Origin: Poseidonocella sp. HB161398
GTDB taxonomy: Bacteria > Pseudomonadota > Alphaproteobacteria > Rhodobacterales > Rhodobacteraceae
NCBI RefSeq assembly: GCF_005870025.1
Contig: NZ_VATA01000026.1
Location: 1 to 64,000 of the forward strand
DNA: 64,000 bases
Direction: 5' to 3'
In this document: positions 36,746 through 46,287 of the stretch, one piece after another
Numbering within the stretch: position 1 is the stretch's first letter
Layout of the letters: each line of letters starts with the position of its first letter
Translations under genes and position numbers: made by a program
The notes under the pieces: model-generated
The model's input: the letters and a program-made list of their open reading frames with translations, nothing else
Told to the model about the DNA's origin: nothing
Database searches by the model: none

Positions 36746-37639
36746 TCAGCGCCCCTTGAAGGTGAAGAGCCCGGCGGGCTTGAGAAGGATGACGCCGATC
36801 ACCACGGCGAAGACCGCGGCGCGGCCGATGATGTCGTTCGAGACCATGGCGACGAGCGCGTTGAACTCGCCCAGGAGGCCCGAGGCCGCGACGGTGCCCA
36901 GAAGGCTGCCGACGCCGCCGGTGACCACCACCATGAAGCCGTCGACGACCAGCGTGGCGCCCATGTCGGGAGCGACGGTCTTGAACCCCGCCATCAGCAC
37001 GCCCGCGACGCCCGCGAGCCCCGAGCCGAGCGCGAAGGTCAGCGCGTTGGTGCGCTTGACGTCGATGCCGCAGGCGGCGGCCATCTCGGGATTGCGGATG
37101 ATCGCGCGGACCTTCATGCCGAGCGCCGTGCGGTACATCACCACCCAGGTCGCCAGCGCCAGGGCCGCGGTCATCGCCACGATGAAGATGCGGTAGGCGT
37201 TGAAGTCATGGCCGAAGAGCCGCAGCGTGCCCTGCAGCGCGGCGGGCACCGGCACGTTCTGCAGCCCCGAGCCCAGCCCCTCGACATGGATGCCGAAGAA
37301 GCTCAGCCCGAATTCCAGCCGGATCGCCTGCTGCAGCAGGATGGCGATGCCCCAGGTGGCCAGCAGCGTGTCGAGCAGGCGGCCATAGAGGCGGCGCACC
37401 ACCAGCCGCTCGATCGCGAGCCCCGCCAGGGCGGTGACGATGAAGGCCAGCGGGATCGCGGCGATCAGCCCGAGCCCGAGCCAGATCTTGGCCATCACGG
37501 CGGTATAGGCGCCGATCATGACCATCTCGCCATGGGCCATGTTGATGATGCCCATGGCGCCGTAGGTCACGGCCAGGCCGAGCGCCACCAAGAGCAGGAT
37601 CGAGCTGAGCGAGAGCCCGATGAACAGGATGTCGACCAC
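36746..37639 (-). CDS. urtB: Urea/amide ABC transporter permease UrtB (short form)
   Basis: 297 residues, LivH/UrtB-type permease (GLAVTYGAMGIINMAHGEMV; AIIRNPEMAAACGIDVKRTN; GVGSLLGTVAASGLLGEFN). It is the short form, lacking the long N-terminal periplasmic domain found in many cyanobacterial and proteobacterial UrtB proteins. The start is a GTG with AAGGAG nine bases upstream; no ATG precedes it in frame. Confidence 0.88.
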   Translation of the reverse strand: MVDILFIGLSLSSILLLVALGLAVTYGAMGIINMAHGEMVMIGAYTAVMAKIWLGLGLIAAIPLAFIVTALAGLAIERLVVRRLYGRLLDTLLATWGIAILLQQAIRLEFGLSFFGIHVEGLGSGLQNVPVPAALQGTLRLFGHDFNAYRIFIVAMTAALALATWVVMYRTALGMKVRAIIRNPEMAAACGIDVKRTNALTFALGSGLAGVAGVLMAGFKTVAPDMGATLVVDGFMVVVTGGVGSLLGTVAASGLLGEFNALVAMVSNDIIGRAAVFAVVIGVILLKPAGLFTFKGR

Positions 37640-37702
37640 GTCAACTGTCTCCTTGTCGTGAAGGGGCCCGCACCCCGCCGGGGATGCGGGCGGAGGCGCG
37701 GT

Positions 37703-38950
37703 TCAGAGCTTGGAGCTGTCGAGCCCTTCGCGGGTGCAGAAGAGGTTGTCCGCGGTCTCGCCATAGGCCGCATAGGGCAGCGGCTTGATCGGCTCGGGGT
37801 ATTCGTCGACGACCTTCGACTGGCCGTCCGCCTGCCACTGGCCGATCCGCGGGGTCAGCCAGCAGTGCAGGTTGTCCTCGTCAATCTTCACGTTGCCGCC
37901 CGGCGCCGCGTATTCCTGGCCGCGCACGCCCTCGCGGATCGCCTCCGCGGTGATGTCGCCCGAGGCCTCGACCGCCTGCTTCCACAGGAAGACCTGGAAA
38001 TAGGCCGCTTCGAGCGAGTGGTAGGTCGTGGCCTTGGGATCGCCGACGAAGGCGCGGTAGCGCTCGATGAAGCTCTTGTTCGCCGGGGTGTCGAGCGACA
38101 TGAAATAGGGGAAGGAGGTGTAGCTGCCGGCCGCGTATTCCGGCCCCATCGCGGCGATCTCGATCTCCGAGGTCACGGTGGCGCAGATCGGGATCTCCTC
38201 ATGGCTGAGGCCCTGGTTGATGAACTCGCGGTAGAAGGAGATGATCGAGTCGCCGACCACGTTCGACAGCACCACGTCGGCGCCCGATTCCTTGATCTTG
38301 TTGACCATCACCGCCCATTCGGAATGGCCGAGCTCGAGGTACTCGTCGGCCACCCATTCGGCGCCGCCGGCCTCGATCAGGCCTTTCGAGACCTTCGCCA
38401 TCTCGCGCGGATAGACGTAGTTCGAGCCGACGATGAAGACCTTCTTCTTGCCCAGCGTCTCGAGAATCCAGGGGATGTAGTTGCCCAGCTGCTGGTTCGG
38501 CACGGCGCCCGAATAGACCACGTTCGGCGAGCATTCGAAGCCCTCGTAATGGGTCTGGTAGAACAGCATGGCGTTGCGGCGCTCGAAGATCGGCAGCACG
38601 GCCTTGCGCGAGGCCGAGGTGTGGCAGCCGAAGACGGTGGAGACGCGGTCGCGGATCACCAGCTTCTGCGCCTTCTCGGCATAGGTCTTGGGATCGGAGG
38701 CGCCGTCCTCGACCACCACCTCGATCGGCCGGCCCATCACGCCGCCCTGGGCGTTGATCTCCTCGGCGGCCATGCGGACGCCCGCGGCCAGCATCTTCTC
38801 GACAACGGAAAGCCCGCCGGTCTGCGAATAGAGCGCGCCGACCTTGATCGGATCTCCGGCGGCCATCGCCTGGCGCAGATAGCCCGGCGCGGCGAGCGCG
38901 GCAGAGGCGGTGGCAGTGGTGGCCAGGAACTTGCGGCGGTTCAGTTTCAT
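37703..38950 (-). CDS. urtA: Urea/short-chain amide ABC transporter substrate-binding protein (UrtA-like)
   Basis: 415 residues. A twin-arginine-like signal (LNRRKFLATTATASAALAA) is followed by the type I periplasmic fold: DPIKVGALYSQTGGLSVVE, VFGCHTSASRKAVLPIF, FYQTHYEGFECSPNVVYSG and GSNYVYPREMAKV. These motifs are shared by UrtA (urea), FmdD (formamide) and AmiC (amides). Because it lies behind an AmiC/AmiR pair, the ligand may be an amide as easily as urea. Its leader contains an intrinsic terminator. Confidence 0.88.
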   Translation of the reverse strand: MKLNRRKFLATTATASAALAAPGYLRQAMAAGDPIKVGALYSQTGGLSVVEKMLAAGVRMAAEEINAQGGVMGRPIEVVVEDGASDPKTYAEKAQKLVIRDRVSTVFGCHTSASRKAVLPIFERRNAMLFYQTHYEGFECSPNVVYSGAVPNQQLGNYIPWILETLGKKKVFIVGSNYVYPREMAKVSKGLIEAGGAEWVADEYLELGHSEWAVMVNKIKESGADVVLSNVVGDSIISFYREFINQGLSHEEIPICATVTSEIEIAAMGPEYAAGSYTSFPYFMSLDTPANKSFIERYRAFVGDPKATTYHSLEAAYFQVFLWKQAVEASGDITAEAIREGVRGQEYAAPGGNVKIDEDNLHCWLTPRIGQWQADGQSKVVDEYPEPIKPLPYAAYGETADNLFCTREGLDSSKL

Positions 38951-39060
38951 GTCTGTTTCCCTGTTGAAGGCGCACGGGAACCGGCCCCGCGGAACAGCGG
39001 GGGCACGGGCGCTCGGGCGCGGAAAGAGCGGTTCTGGAGGCCGACAGCATTGTCGAACGC

Positions 39061-39100
39061 AAAACGCCCGCATGGCCCCTGCCGGGACCGATGCGGGCGT
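39061..39100 (-). terminator. Intrinsic terminator/attenuator in the urtA leader
   Basis: On the minus strand ACGCCCGCAT (plus 39091-39100) pairs perfectly with ATGCGGGCGT (39064-39073), giving a 10-bp stem followed by TTTT. The 17-base interior can itself form GGUCCC/GGGGCC. It lies about 110 bases before the urtA start, downstream of the antiterminator gene. Upstream hairpins, including a 6-bp stem GGCGCC with a GCAA loop and a CGGGCTG/CAGCCCG stem, could be alternative or ANTAR-binding structures. Inferred: read-through needs the ANTAR protein. Confidence 0.7.
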
Positions 39101-39225
39101 CTTTGCCTATGCAGGGCGCCTTGCGGCGCCGTCCGGGCTGATGGCCAAAACTGGGGACCAGCCCGGGATGGAGGAAGGCTAGCGCAACGGGTCCCCGAAG
39201 GACAAGGCCCATTGCCGGCCCGGCT

Positions 39226-39843
39226 TCAAGTTTTTGCGCCGGCCCCCGATCCGGGCATGGCGGCGTCATGCGCCTCGACCATTTCGCGGGCCATGATCTC
39301 GATGGCGATGCGCCGCTTCATGGCGCGGGCGCGCAGCTCGCGATGGGCCTCGTCCTCGCTCAGCCCCTCCCCGGCCATCAGGATCGTCTTGGCGCGCAGC
39401 ACCATCTGGTCGCCCATCACCTTGCGCTTGTAGCGCCGCGCGTCGCGGGCGAGCTGCTGGTTCTGCTTCCAGACATTGCGGGTGATCGCCAGGTTGGTGA
39501 GCAGCCCGAAGGGCTTGATCGGCCGGCTCAGCACCGCCATCGCGCCACTTTCCAGCACCAGCTGCAGCGTCGCGGGGTTCTCGTAGCTGACGATCGCCAG
39601 GATGGTGGGCGCCGGGTTCGGGATGGTGCGCAGGAAGCGGCGCAGATCCTCGCGGGCATGGTCCTCGATGGCGAGGATCAGGATGTCGGTGCGCGCGGGC
39701 AGCCGCTCGGGCACCGGCCAGACCAGCTGGGGCGAGCAGCCGATCCGCCGCAGGTGGTCGGTCAGCGCGATCCCCTCCTCGTCCATGGGATGCAGCACCA
39801 CGACGGACAGGTTGCGCAGTTCCTTCAGGAAGGCGGAGGACAT
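39226..39843 (-). CDS. ANTAR-domain transcription antiterminator (AmiR-like)
   Basis: 205 residues. The N-terminal pseudo-receiver domain (about 10-125) lacks a clear phospho-acceptor Asp pattern. A coiled coil (NVWKQNQQLARDARRYKRKV) leads to the ANTAR domain (about 145-195: MVLRAKTILMAGEGLSEDEA, HRELRARAMKRRIAIEIMAR). AmiR binds nascent RNA and prevents premature termination of amidase operons. It begins 13 bases after the amiC-like gene with GAGGAGG upstream. A terminator lies in the following leader, as expected. Confidence 0.88.
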   Translation of the reverse strand: MSSAFLKELRNLSVVVLHPMDEEGIALTDHLRRIGCSPQLVWPVPERLPARTDILILAIEDHAREDLRRFLRTIPNPAPTILAIVSYENPATLQLVLESGAMAVLSRPIKPFGLLTNLAITRNVWKQNQQLARDARRYKRKVMGDQMVLRAKTILMAGEGLSEDEAHRELRARAMKRRIAIEIMAREMVEAHDAAMPGSGAGAKT

Positions 39844-39856
39844 CCGGCGCGCCTCC

Positions 39857-41011
39857 TCAGTTTCCGGCGGCCGCGAGCGGATCCGCGGCCTCCTCGTCGC
39901 CGACGATCTCGATCAGGTAGGGATCGGGCGGCACGCGCCGCTTCGGCGCGCTGACGATCTCGTAGGGGGCGCCCTCGCGGATCCGCGCCACGCGCGGCCA
40001 CAGATGGGTGTGGTTGGTCAGCCGGTCGACCCGCACCGGGCCCTGCGGCGCCTCGTATTCCACCTCGTAGAGCGCCGGCAGCAGCCGGTCGATCCCGTCC
40101 TCGCCCGCCAGCGCCAGCGCCCGGGCATAGAGATGGACCGAGAAATAGGCGGCCTCGGCCGGGGCGGTGACCGGCAGCGCGCCGCCGGTTGCCGCGTGGA
40201 AGGCGCGGGTGAATTCCGCCGCCGCGGGCGTGTCGAGCGAATCGAAGAACGGCGCGGCGATGACATGGCCCTCCGCCGTGCCGGGCGCCATCCGCAGCAC
40301 GTCCACCTCCGAGGTCGACTGGCTGGCGATCGGCAGGGTCTCGGGATCGAAGCCCGCCGCGCGGTAGGCCTCGTAGAAGCGCACGATCCCGTCGCCGACC
40401 AGGGTCGAGTAGATCATGTCGGGCTGCGTCTCGCGCACCAGGTCGAGAAGCCGCGCCACATGCTCGCCGCGCAGGTCGAGCGGCACGTAGGTCTCGCCCA
40501 GGATCTCGCCGCCCTTGGAGCGGAAGAGATCGCCGACGATCCGGTTCGACTCGTAGGGATAGACATAGTCCGATCCGATCAGCAGCAGCCGCCGCCCGAA
40601 GGTGCCGAAGAGGTAGTCGACCAGCGGCACGGAATTCTGGTTCGGCGCCGCGCCGGTATAGATGCAGTGGCGCGAGTATTCGAACCCCTCGTAGAGGGTC
40701 GGGTAGAAAAGCAGCGCGTTCTGCGCCTCGACCATCGGCAGCATCGCCTTGCGCGTGCTCGACATGTGGCCGCCGAAGATCACCCGGACCCCGTGGTCGC
40801 GGCAGAGTTCCAGCGTCAGGTCGCGGTAGCGCGCGGGCGTCGAGGCCGGGTCGCGGAACAGCGGCACCACCGGCCGCCCGCGCACGCCCCCCGCGGCATT
40901 GATTTCGGCCACGGCCAGCTTCACGGCCGCGACCTGCGTCCTCTCGACCATTCCGGTCACGCCGGTCTCGGACATCACGACGCCGATCGGCCAGGTTTCC
41001 TCGGAGGTCAC
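39857..41011 (-). CDS. AmiC-like amide-sensing negative regulator
   Basis: 384 residues, type I periplasmic-binding fold without a signal peptide, so cytoplasmic. IGVVMSETGVTGMVERTQVA, VIFGGHMSSTRKAMLPMVE, NALLFYPTLYEGFEYSRHC and LLIGSDYVYPYESNRI are typical of AmiC. AmiC sequesters AmiR and releases it when an amide binds; its gene order amiC-amiR is the same in Pseudomonas. The apparent start is GTG; a strong terminator lies just 20 bases upstream. Confidence 0.85.
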   Translation of the reverse strand: MTSEETWPIGVVMSETGVTGMVERTQVAAVKLAVAEINAAGGVRGRPVVPLFRDPASTPARYRDLTLELCRDHGVRVIFGGHMSSTRKAMLPMVEAQNALLFYPTLYEGFEYSRHCIYTGAAPNQNSVPLVDYLFGTFGRRLLLIGSDYVYPYESNRIVGDLFRSKGGEILGETYVPLDLRGEHVARLLDLVRETQPDMIYSTLVGDGIVRFYEAYRAAGFDPETLPIASQSTSEVDVLRMAPGTAEGHVIAAPFFDSLDTPAAAEFTRAFHAATGGALPVTAPAEAAYFSVHLYARALALAGEDGIDRLLPALYEVEYEAPQGPVRVDRLTNHTHLWPRVARIREGAPYEIVSAPKRRVPPDPYLIEIVGDEEAADPLAAAGN

Positions 41012-41030
41012 TTCGTCATCCCATCATCTG

Positions 41031-41085
41031 CAAAAAAGCAAAGGGCGGCCCCGTCCGGACATGGATGTCCGGAAGAGAGCCGCCC
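41031..41085 (-). terminator. Intrinsic terminator/attenuator in the amiC leader
   Basis: On the minus strand GGGCGGC (plus 41079-41085) pairs with GCCGCCC (41043-41049). The interior holds a second 9-bp hairpin TCCGGACAT/ATGTCCGGA (41054-41073). The 3' side runs TTTGCTTTTTTG. This is a textbook terminator placed only ~20 bases before the amiC start and facing into it. If the inner stem opens to 7 bp its loop is the hexamer AUCCAU, close to the ANTAR hexaloop size, though the conserved G at position 4 is absent. Confidence 0.75.
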
Positions 41086-41457
41086 TGCTCAAGGTTTCGC
41101 GCCGAGAAAAGGGCAAGCCGCGGGCTTTGTCAAACGGCTTGGCGCCGCGGCGCGGCACGCTGCGGCATTTTCATTTTCGATCTTGACCGTCCCGGGGTCC
41201 CGGCGCAGGATCGCCGCGTTCCGGTCCCCTGGGCGACGATCCCGGGCCACCGGAGGCCTGCATCCGAGGATGCGCACCAAGGGCCGCCCGGCCCCCTGAC
41301 AGCGCTGTCAGCCCCCTTCCATATGCCGCAGCCCGCGCCCGCCGGATCTCTCCGCGCAGGTCCTGTCCGCTTGCGGCTGCCAGTCTCCACCAGATGCCCC
41401 GGAGCCTCTCCGGCGGCCAGGACGGCGCCGTGCCCGGCGCCGGGAAAGGACCCACCG

Positions 41458-43008
41458 ATGAGCGAGACGCTCGATCCGACCGCCGCAATCGCGCCCGAGA
41501 TGCTGGGCGGGCTGACCATCACCGCGATCCGCGAGGGGCTGGCCTCGGGCCGCTTCACCGCCGAGGCGCTGGCCGAGGCCGCGCTGGCGCAGGTGGCGGC
41601 CGTCAACGGCCGGTACAACGCCATCATCTTCGAGAACCCCGAGGCGCTGGAGACCGCGCGCGAGATCGACCGCCGCCGCGCCGCGGGCGAGGCGCTCGGC
41701 CCGCTGGCCGGCGTGCCGGTCGTGGTCAAGGATCCGATGGACATGAAGGGCTTTCCCTCCACCGCGGGCTGGCGGCTGCTGCATGCCGCCTCGGGCGGGG
41801 TCGACCTGATGCCCGAGCGCGACAGCCCGGTCGTGGCGCGGATGCGCGCCGCCGATGCGGTGATCCTCGGCAAGACCAACGTCCCGATCCTCAGCTGGAC
41901 CGGCACCCACGCCAATGACAGCTGGGCCGGCCCGACGATCAACCCCGCGATCGAGAGCCGGGCGCCCGGCGGTTCGAGCGCGGGCACCGCGGCGGCGGTC
42001 GCGGCGCATATGTGCGTCGTCGGCCTCGCCGAGGAGACCGGCGGCTCGATCCAGAACCCGGCCTCGGCGCAGGGGCTCGTCGGCATCAAGCCGACCATCG
42101 GGCTGGTCCCGAATGCCGGGGTGGTGCCGCTGTCGGGCAACCGCGACGTGGTCGGGCCGATCGCGCGCAACGTGGAAGATGCCGCGCTCTGCCTCGACGT
42201 GCTGGCGGGCTTCACCACCGAGGATCCGAAGACCCTGGCCTCGGTCGGGCGGATCCCGGCGGGCGGCTATGCGGCGGGGCTGTCGCGCGACGGGCTGAAG
42301 GGCAAGCGGATCGGCCTCTACGGTCCCGGCTGGCGCCCGGATGCGCTGTCGGAAGAGGCCGCGGCGCTCTACGAGCGGGCCAAGACCGAGCTGGTCGCGG
42401 CCGGTGCGGTGCTGGTCGAGGATCCCTTCGCCGGGACGGATTTCGCCAGCCTGCGCGAAGTGACCCCGGGCACGCCGTTCTTCGACGGGCGGGGGCTGGA
42501 ATCCATCGCCTGGGACATGACCTGCTACCTGCGCCGCCTCGGGCCGGATGCCGCGCTGAAGACCTGGGACGAGTTCGTCGCCGCCACCAGCGCGGAGGAT
42601 CCCTTCGCCAAGGGCGCGATCCTGGGCTATCTCAACGAGCTGCCGGATTTCGTCGAAGCGATGAAATCGCCCGGGACACCGCCGGCGATGCCGGCCTTCA
42701 CCGCGCTCAAGGCCCGCTACCTGGCGCTGCTCGACGAGGTCTTCGCCCGCCACGAGCTCGACGCGCTGGCCTATCCGCAGATGCTGCGCGAGCTGCCGGA
42801 GCTGCATTCGGGCGACGCGATCCTGGAAACCACGGTGGGCGAGCTGAACATCGCGGGCATCCCGGGCATCACCGTGCCCGCGGGCTACTATGCCTCGGGC
42901 GCGCCCTTCGAGCTGATCTTCCTCGGCCGCCAGTGGAGCGAAGCGGAGCTGATCCGCTGCGCCCATGCCTACGAGCAGGCCACCGGGCACCGCCGCCCGG
43001 CCGTCTAG
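41458..43008 (+). CDS. Amidase (amidase signature family)
   Basis: 516 residues. The Ser-cisSer-Lys catalytic set is visible: K91 in VVVKDPMD, the Ser pair at 173-174 in RAPGGSSAGTA and nucleophile S197 in EETGGSIQNPAS. AAGGA lies nine bases upstream of the ATG. The family cleaves aryl and aliphatic amides. It is divergent from the AmiC/AmiR/Urt operon, so it is a likely enzyme for the amides imported there. No signal peptide, so it acts in the cytoplasm. The 446-base spacer upstream contains the attenuator at 41031-41085 and no further gene that I can support. Confidence 0.88.
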   Translation: MSETLDPTAAIAPEMLGGLTITAIREGLASGRFTAEALAEAALAQVAAVNGRYNAIIFENPEALETAREIDRRRAAGEALGPLAGVPVVVKDPMDMKGFPSTAGWRLLHAASGGVDLMPERDSPVVARMRAADAVILGKTNVPILSWTGTHANDSWAGPTINPAIESRAPGGSSAGTAAAVAAHMCVVGLAEETGGSIQNPASAQGLVGIKPTIGLVPNAGVVPLSGNRDVVGPIARNVEDAALCLDVLAGFTTEDPKTLASVGRIPAGGYAAGLSRDGLKGKRIGLYGPGWRPDALSEEAAALYERAKTELVAAGAVLVEDPFAGTDFASLREVTPGTPFFDGRGLESIAWDMTCYLRRLGPDAALKTWDEFVAATSAEDPFAKGAILGYLNELPDFVEAMKSPGTPPAMPAFTALKARYLALLDEVFARHELDALAYPQMLRELPELHSGDAILETTVGELNIAGIPGITVPAGYYASGAPFELIFLGRQWSEAELIRCAHAYEQATGHRRPAV

Positions 43009-43015
43009 CAGGCAG

Positions 43016-43044
43016 GCGGCAGGCCGGGAGGACCGGCCTGCCGC
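43016..43044. terminator. Bidirectional hairpin between convergent genes
   Basis: GCGGCAGGCCGG (43016-43027) and CCGGCCTGCCGC (43033-43044) form a perfect 12-bp stem with a 5-base loop between the amidase stop and the lipoprotein stop. No long T-run on either side, but position and stability fit a shared terminator. Confidence 0.6.
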
Positions 43045-43051
43045 ACCGGGA

Positions 43052-43258
43052 TCAGTTGTTCGGGCAGGTGCCCAGGCTGCGGCAGGTCGCGCCCGCGGCA
43101 CCGCCGAGCAGCGCGCCGGTTGCCGCGTCGCCGGCGATGACCTGCCCGGCTGCCGCCCCCATCACCGCGCCGGTCAGCGCGCGTTCGCCATCGGACTGGC
43201 CGCATGCCGAGAGTGCCGTGAGGGCACAGGCCGCAGCGATCCAAGAAACCCTAGCCAT
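43052..43258 (-). CDS. Small Gly-zipper lipoprotein
   Basis: 68 residues. Signal sequence with lipobox LSAC (Cys19), then GERALTGAVMGAAAGQVIAG and GALLGGAAGA, a glycine-zipper pattern as in outer-membrane lipoproteins of the YMGG/SlyB type. AAGGAAG lies before the ATG. It contains three Cys, two in the last ten residues (TCRSLGTC) that could form a disulfide. The 294-base spacer up to the divergent ATPase gene shows only a GCGGGG-GAAA-CCCCGC hairpin (43441-43456) and no gene. Confidence 0.75.
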   Translation of the reverse strand: MARVSWIAAACALTALSACGQSDGERALTGAVMGAAAGQVIAGDAATGALLGGAAGATCRSLGTCPNN

Positions 43259-43552
43259 TTGTCTTCCTTTCAAGCCGAGAATCCAGCGCGATCCGGTCAT
43301 GCTGCAGTCGCCTTTCATGCGGCAACGCTGCCGGGGTCCGCTACCTGCAGTAGATCCCTGCCCCGCCGTCCGACGCAAGCCCGGTTTTGAATATCGGCGC
43401 CGGGCGCGCGGGAGGGCGCGCATGGACCTAGCGTCAGGCCGCGGGGGAAACCCCGCCGCCGGGACGATTCGCCCCTTTCCGCGACTCGCCGGGGGCTCGT
43501 TAGCATCCGGCAGACCGCATCGGTTCCGCAGCGCGGATAAGGGAGACCTGCC

Positions 43553-46285
43553 ATGGAGGATATCGAGCTTGCCGAAAGCGGGGCCGGCGCCGCGCCGCCC
43601 TGGACCGTCCCCGCCGCCGCGCTGCTGGCCGCGGCCGGAAGCGATGCAGGAACCGGGCTGGCAGAGGCGGAGGCCGCGCGGCGGCTGGACCTGCATGGCG
43701 AGAACCGGCTGGCCGAGACCGCCGCCGAGCCGCCCTGGAAGCTTTTCCTGCGCCAGTTCCTCAATCCGCTGCTGATCATCCTGCTCTGCGGCGCCGCGAT
43801 CTCGGCGGTCACCGGTCATCTGATCGACACCGTCGCCATCGCCGTCATCGTCTTCCTCAATGCCGCGATCTCCTTCTGGCAGGAATACTCCGCCGAGCGC
43901 TCGCTGGCGGCGCTGCGCGAGATGGCCGCCCCCGGCGCGCTGGTGCTGCGCCGCGGCAGCTGGCAGGAGATCCCGGCCGCCGCCATCGTCCCGGGCGACA
44001 TCGTCCGGCTGAAGGCGGGCGACATCGTCCCGGCCGACCTGCGCTTTCTCGAGGCGCACCGGCTGCAGATCGACGAGGCCGCGCTAACCGGAGAATCCGA
44101 GCCGGTCGACAAGCATGACGGCGTGCTTGATGAGGCCGGTGCGGTGCTGGCCGACCGGCTGAACATGGGCTTCATGTCGACCATCGTCACCAATGGCAGC
44201 GGCATCGGCCTGGCCACCGGCACCGGCATGGACACCGAGGTCGGCCATATCGCCGGGCTGATGGCGGCGGCGAAGGAGCCGAAGACGCCCCTGCAGCAGA
44301 AGGTCGACGCGCTGTCGCATGTGCTGATCGTGATGGCGCTGGTGACGGTGGCGATGGTGATCGGCATCGGCGTCATCAAGGGCATGCCGCTGACCGACAT
44401 GCTGGGCACGGCGATCTCGCTCTCGGTCGCGGCGATCCCCGAGGGGCTGCCGACCGTGGTGACGATCCTGCTGACGCTCGGCTCGCAGAAGATGGTGCGC
44501 TCGAACGCGCTGGCGCGGCGGCTCTCCTCGGTGGAGACGCTGGGCTCGGTCTCCGTCATCTGCTCGGACAAGACCGGCACGCTGACCCAGAACCAGATGC
44601 AGGTGATGCAGCTCTGGGCCGGCGGGCGGCACTGGAGCGTCACCGGCCAGGGATTTGCGCCCGAGGGCGCCTTCCTTGCCGAGGACGGCACGGAGGCGGA
44701 GATCGCCGCCGAGAAGGACCTGCGCCACATGCTGATGAACTCGGCGCTGTGCAATGACGCGGTGCTGACCGAGGCCGAGGGCCGCCCGGCGATCCAGGGC
44801 AATCCGACCGACGGCGCGCTGGTCGTGGCCGCCGCCAAGGTCGGCATCACCCGCGACGGCATGATGGCGGGCGGGGTCGAGAAGCTCTCGGCCTTTCCCT
44901 TCGACAGCACCCGCAAGATGATGAGCCTGCATATCCGCGTGCCGGGCGGGGACGAGTTCCTCTCGGCCAAGGGCGCACCCGACGTGATCCTGCGCCGCGC
45001 CACCCATCTGCGGCTCGCGGGCGAAGAGGTGCCGCTCGATCCCGCGCGGCGCGCCGAGGTGGAGGAGGTGATCGCGGGCTTCGGCCGCGACGCGCTCCGG
45101 ACGCTGGCCATCGCCTATCGCCGGATCGTCCCGGGCGAGCTGGACCATGCCGATCCCGAGCAGCAGATCGTGCTTCTGGGGATCCACGGGATCATGGACC
45201 CGCCGCGGCCCGAGGTGAGGACCGCGGTGGCCGAGGCCCACGCGGCGGGCGTGCGCACGGTGATGATCACCGGCGACCATGCCGTCACCGCCAGCGCCAT
45301 CGCCGAGGCGATCGGCATCCGCACCGAGCTGTCGCAGACCGTCCATACCGGCGCCGAGCTCGACCAGATGGACGATGCCGCGCTCGAGGCCGCGGTGCCG
45401 AAGGCCGCGGTCTTCGCCCGCGTCACCCCCGAGCACAAGCTGAGGATCGTGCGCGCGCTGCAGCAGACCGGCGAGGTCGCCTCGATGACCGGGGACGGGG
45501 TGAATGACGCGCCCGCGCTGAGGACCGCGGATATCGGCGTCGCCATGGGGATCACCGGCACCTCGGTCGCCAAGGACAGCTCGGCGCTGATCCTGCTGGA
45601 CGACAACTTCTCCACCATCGTCGGCGCGGTGCGCGAGGGGCGGCGGATCTACGACAACCTCCTGAAATTCGTCCGCCAGGCGCTGACCGCCAACGTGGCC
45701 GAGGTCTCGGTCATCCTGCTGGCCTTCCTGCTGATGGGCGAGCATCCGGTGATGCCGATCACGCCGCTGATGATCCTCTGGGTGAACCTCGTCTCCGACG
45801 GGATGCCCGCGCTGACGCTCGGCTTCGAGGCGGAGGAGGAGAACGTCATGGCCCGCCCGCCGCGGCCGCGCGACCATTCGATGTTCGGCGAGGGCATGAA
45901 GGAGCGCATCCTGATCCGCGGCCTGGCGATCGGCGCGACCTCCTTCTGGGTCTTCTCCACCAGCCTCGGGGCAGGCGCGGCAGAGGCCTATGCCCAGACG
46001 CTGGCCTTCGTCACGCTGATCTCGGGGCAGATCTGGCACATCTTCGACGCGCGCACGACCTCGACCCTCTTCCGCCGCTCGCCCTTCGGCAACCGGCAGC
46101 TCCTGATGGCGGTCGCGGGCTCGGTCCTGCTGTCGCTCGGGGCGATCTACACCGGCTTCGGACATCTCGTGCTGGGCACTGCGCCGGTCGACCTGCCGCA
46201 TCTTCTGGGCGCCGCCGCCGTGGCCGCGCTGCCGGTCTTCGCGCTTTCGGGGATCAAGGAGCTCTTCGGGCTGAAATGGCTCTGA
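43553..46285 (+). CDS. P-type cation-transporting ATPase, type II (Ca2+-ATPase-like)
   Basis: 910 residues. A-domain TGES (ALTGESEPV), phosphorylated D339 in CSDKTGTLT, N-domain with KGAPDVIL and P-domain GDGVNDAPAL are intact. About ten membrane helices, including a Pro-containing helix 4 (VAAIPEGLPTVV) with the PEGLP motif of Ca2+ and Na+ pumps. Type II SERCA/PMCA-like pumps expel Ca2+ or Mg2+/Na+. It stands alone between terminators, with GGGAGA upstream of the ATG. Confidence 0.9.
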   Translation: MEDIELAESGAGAAPPWTVPAAALLAAAGSDAGTGLAEAEAARRLDLHGENRLAETAAEPPWKLFLRQFLNPLLIILLCGAAISAVTGHLIDTVAIAVIVFLNAAISFWQEYSAERSLAALREMAAPGALVLRRGSWQEIPAAAIVPGDIVRLKAGDIVPADLRFLEAHRLQIDEAALTGESEPVDKHDGVLDEAGAVLADRLNMGFMSTIVTNGSGIGLATGTGMDTEVGHIAGLMAAAKEPKTPLQQKVDALSHVLIVMALVTVAMVIGIGVIKGMPLTDMLGTAISLSVAAIPEGLPTVVTILLTLGSQKMVRSNALARRLSSVETLGSVSVICSDKTGTLTQNQMQVMQLWAGGRHWSVTGQGFAPEGAFLAEDGTEAEIAAEKDLRHMLMNSALCNDAVLTEAEGRPAIQGNPTDGALVVAAAKVGITRDGMMAGGVEKLSAFPFDSTRKMMSLHIRVPGGDEFLSAKGAPDVILRRATHLRLAGEEVPLDPARRAEVEEVIAGFGRDALRTLAIAYRRIVPGELDHADPEQQIVLLGIHGIMDPPRPEVRTAVAEAHAAGVRTVMITGDHAVTASAIAEAIGIRTELSQTVHTGAELDQMDDAALEAAVPKAAVFARVTPEHKLRIVRALQQTGEVASMTGDGVNDAPALRTADIGVAMGITGTSVAKDSSALILLDDNFSTIVGAVREGRRIYDNLLKFVRQALTANVAEVSVILLAFLLMGEHPVMPITPLMILWVNLVSDGMPALTLGFEAEEENVMARPPRPRDHSMFGEGMKERILIRGLAIGATSFWVFSTSLGAGAAEAYAQTLAFVTLISGQIWHIFDARTTSTLFRRSPFGNRQLLMAVAGSVLLSLGAIYTGFGHLVLGTAPVDLPHLLGAAAVAALPVFALSGIKELFGLKWL

Positions 46286-46287
46286 AA

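Noticed and set aside
34179-38950. Branched-chain amino acid transporter as identity of the importer
   Set aside because: UrtE and UrtD have diagnostic motifs (NEGIQPSIV; GVGRKFQIP), and the AmiC/AmiR context points to urea or amides.
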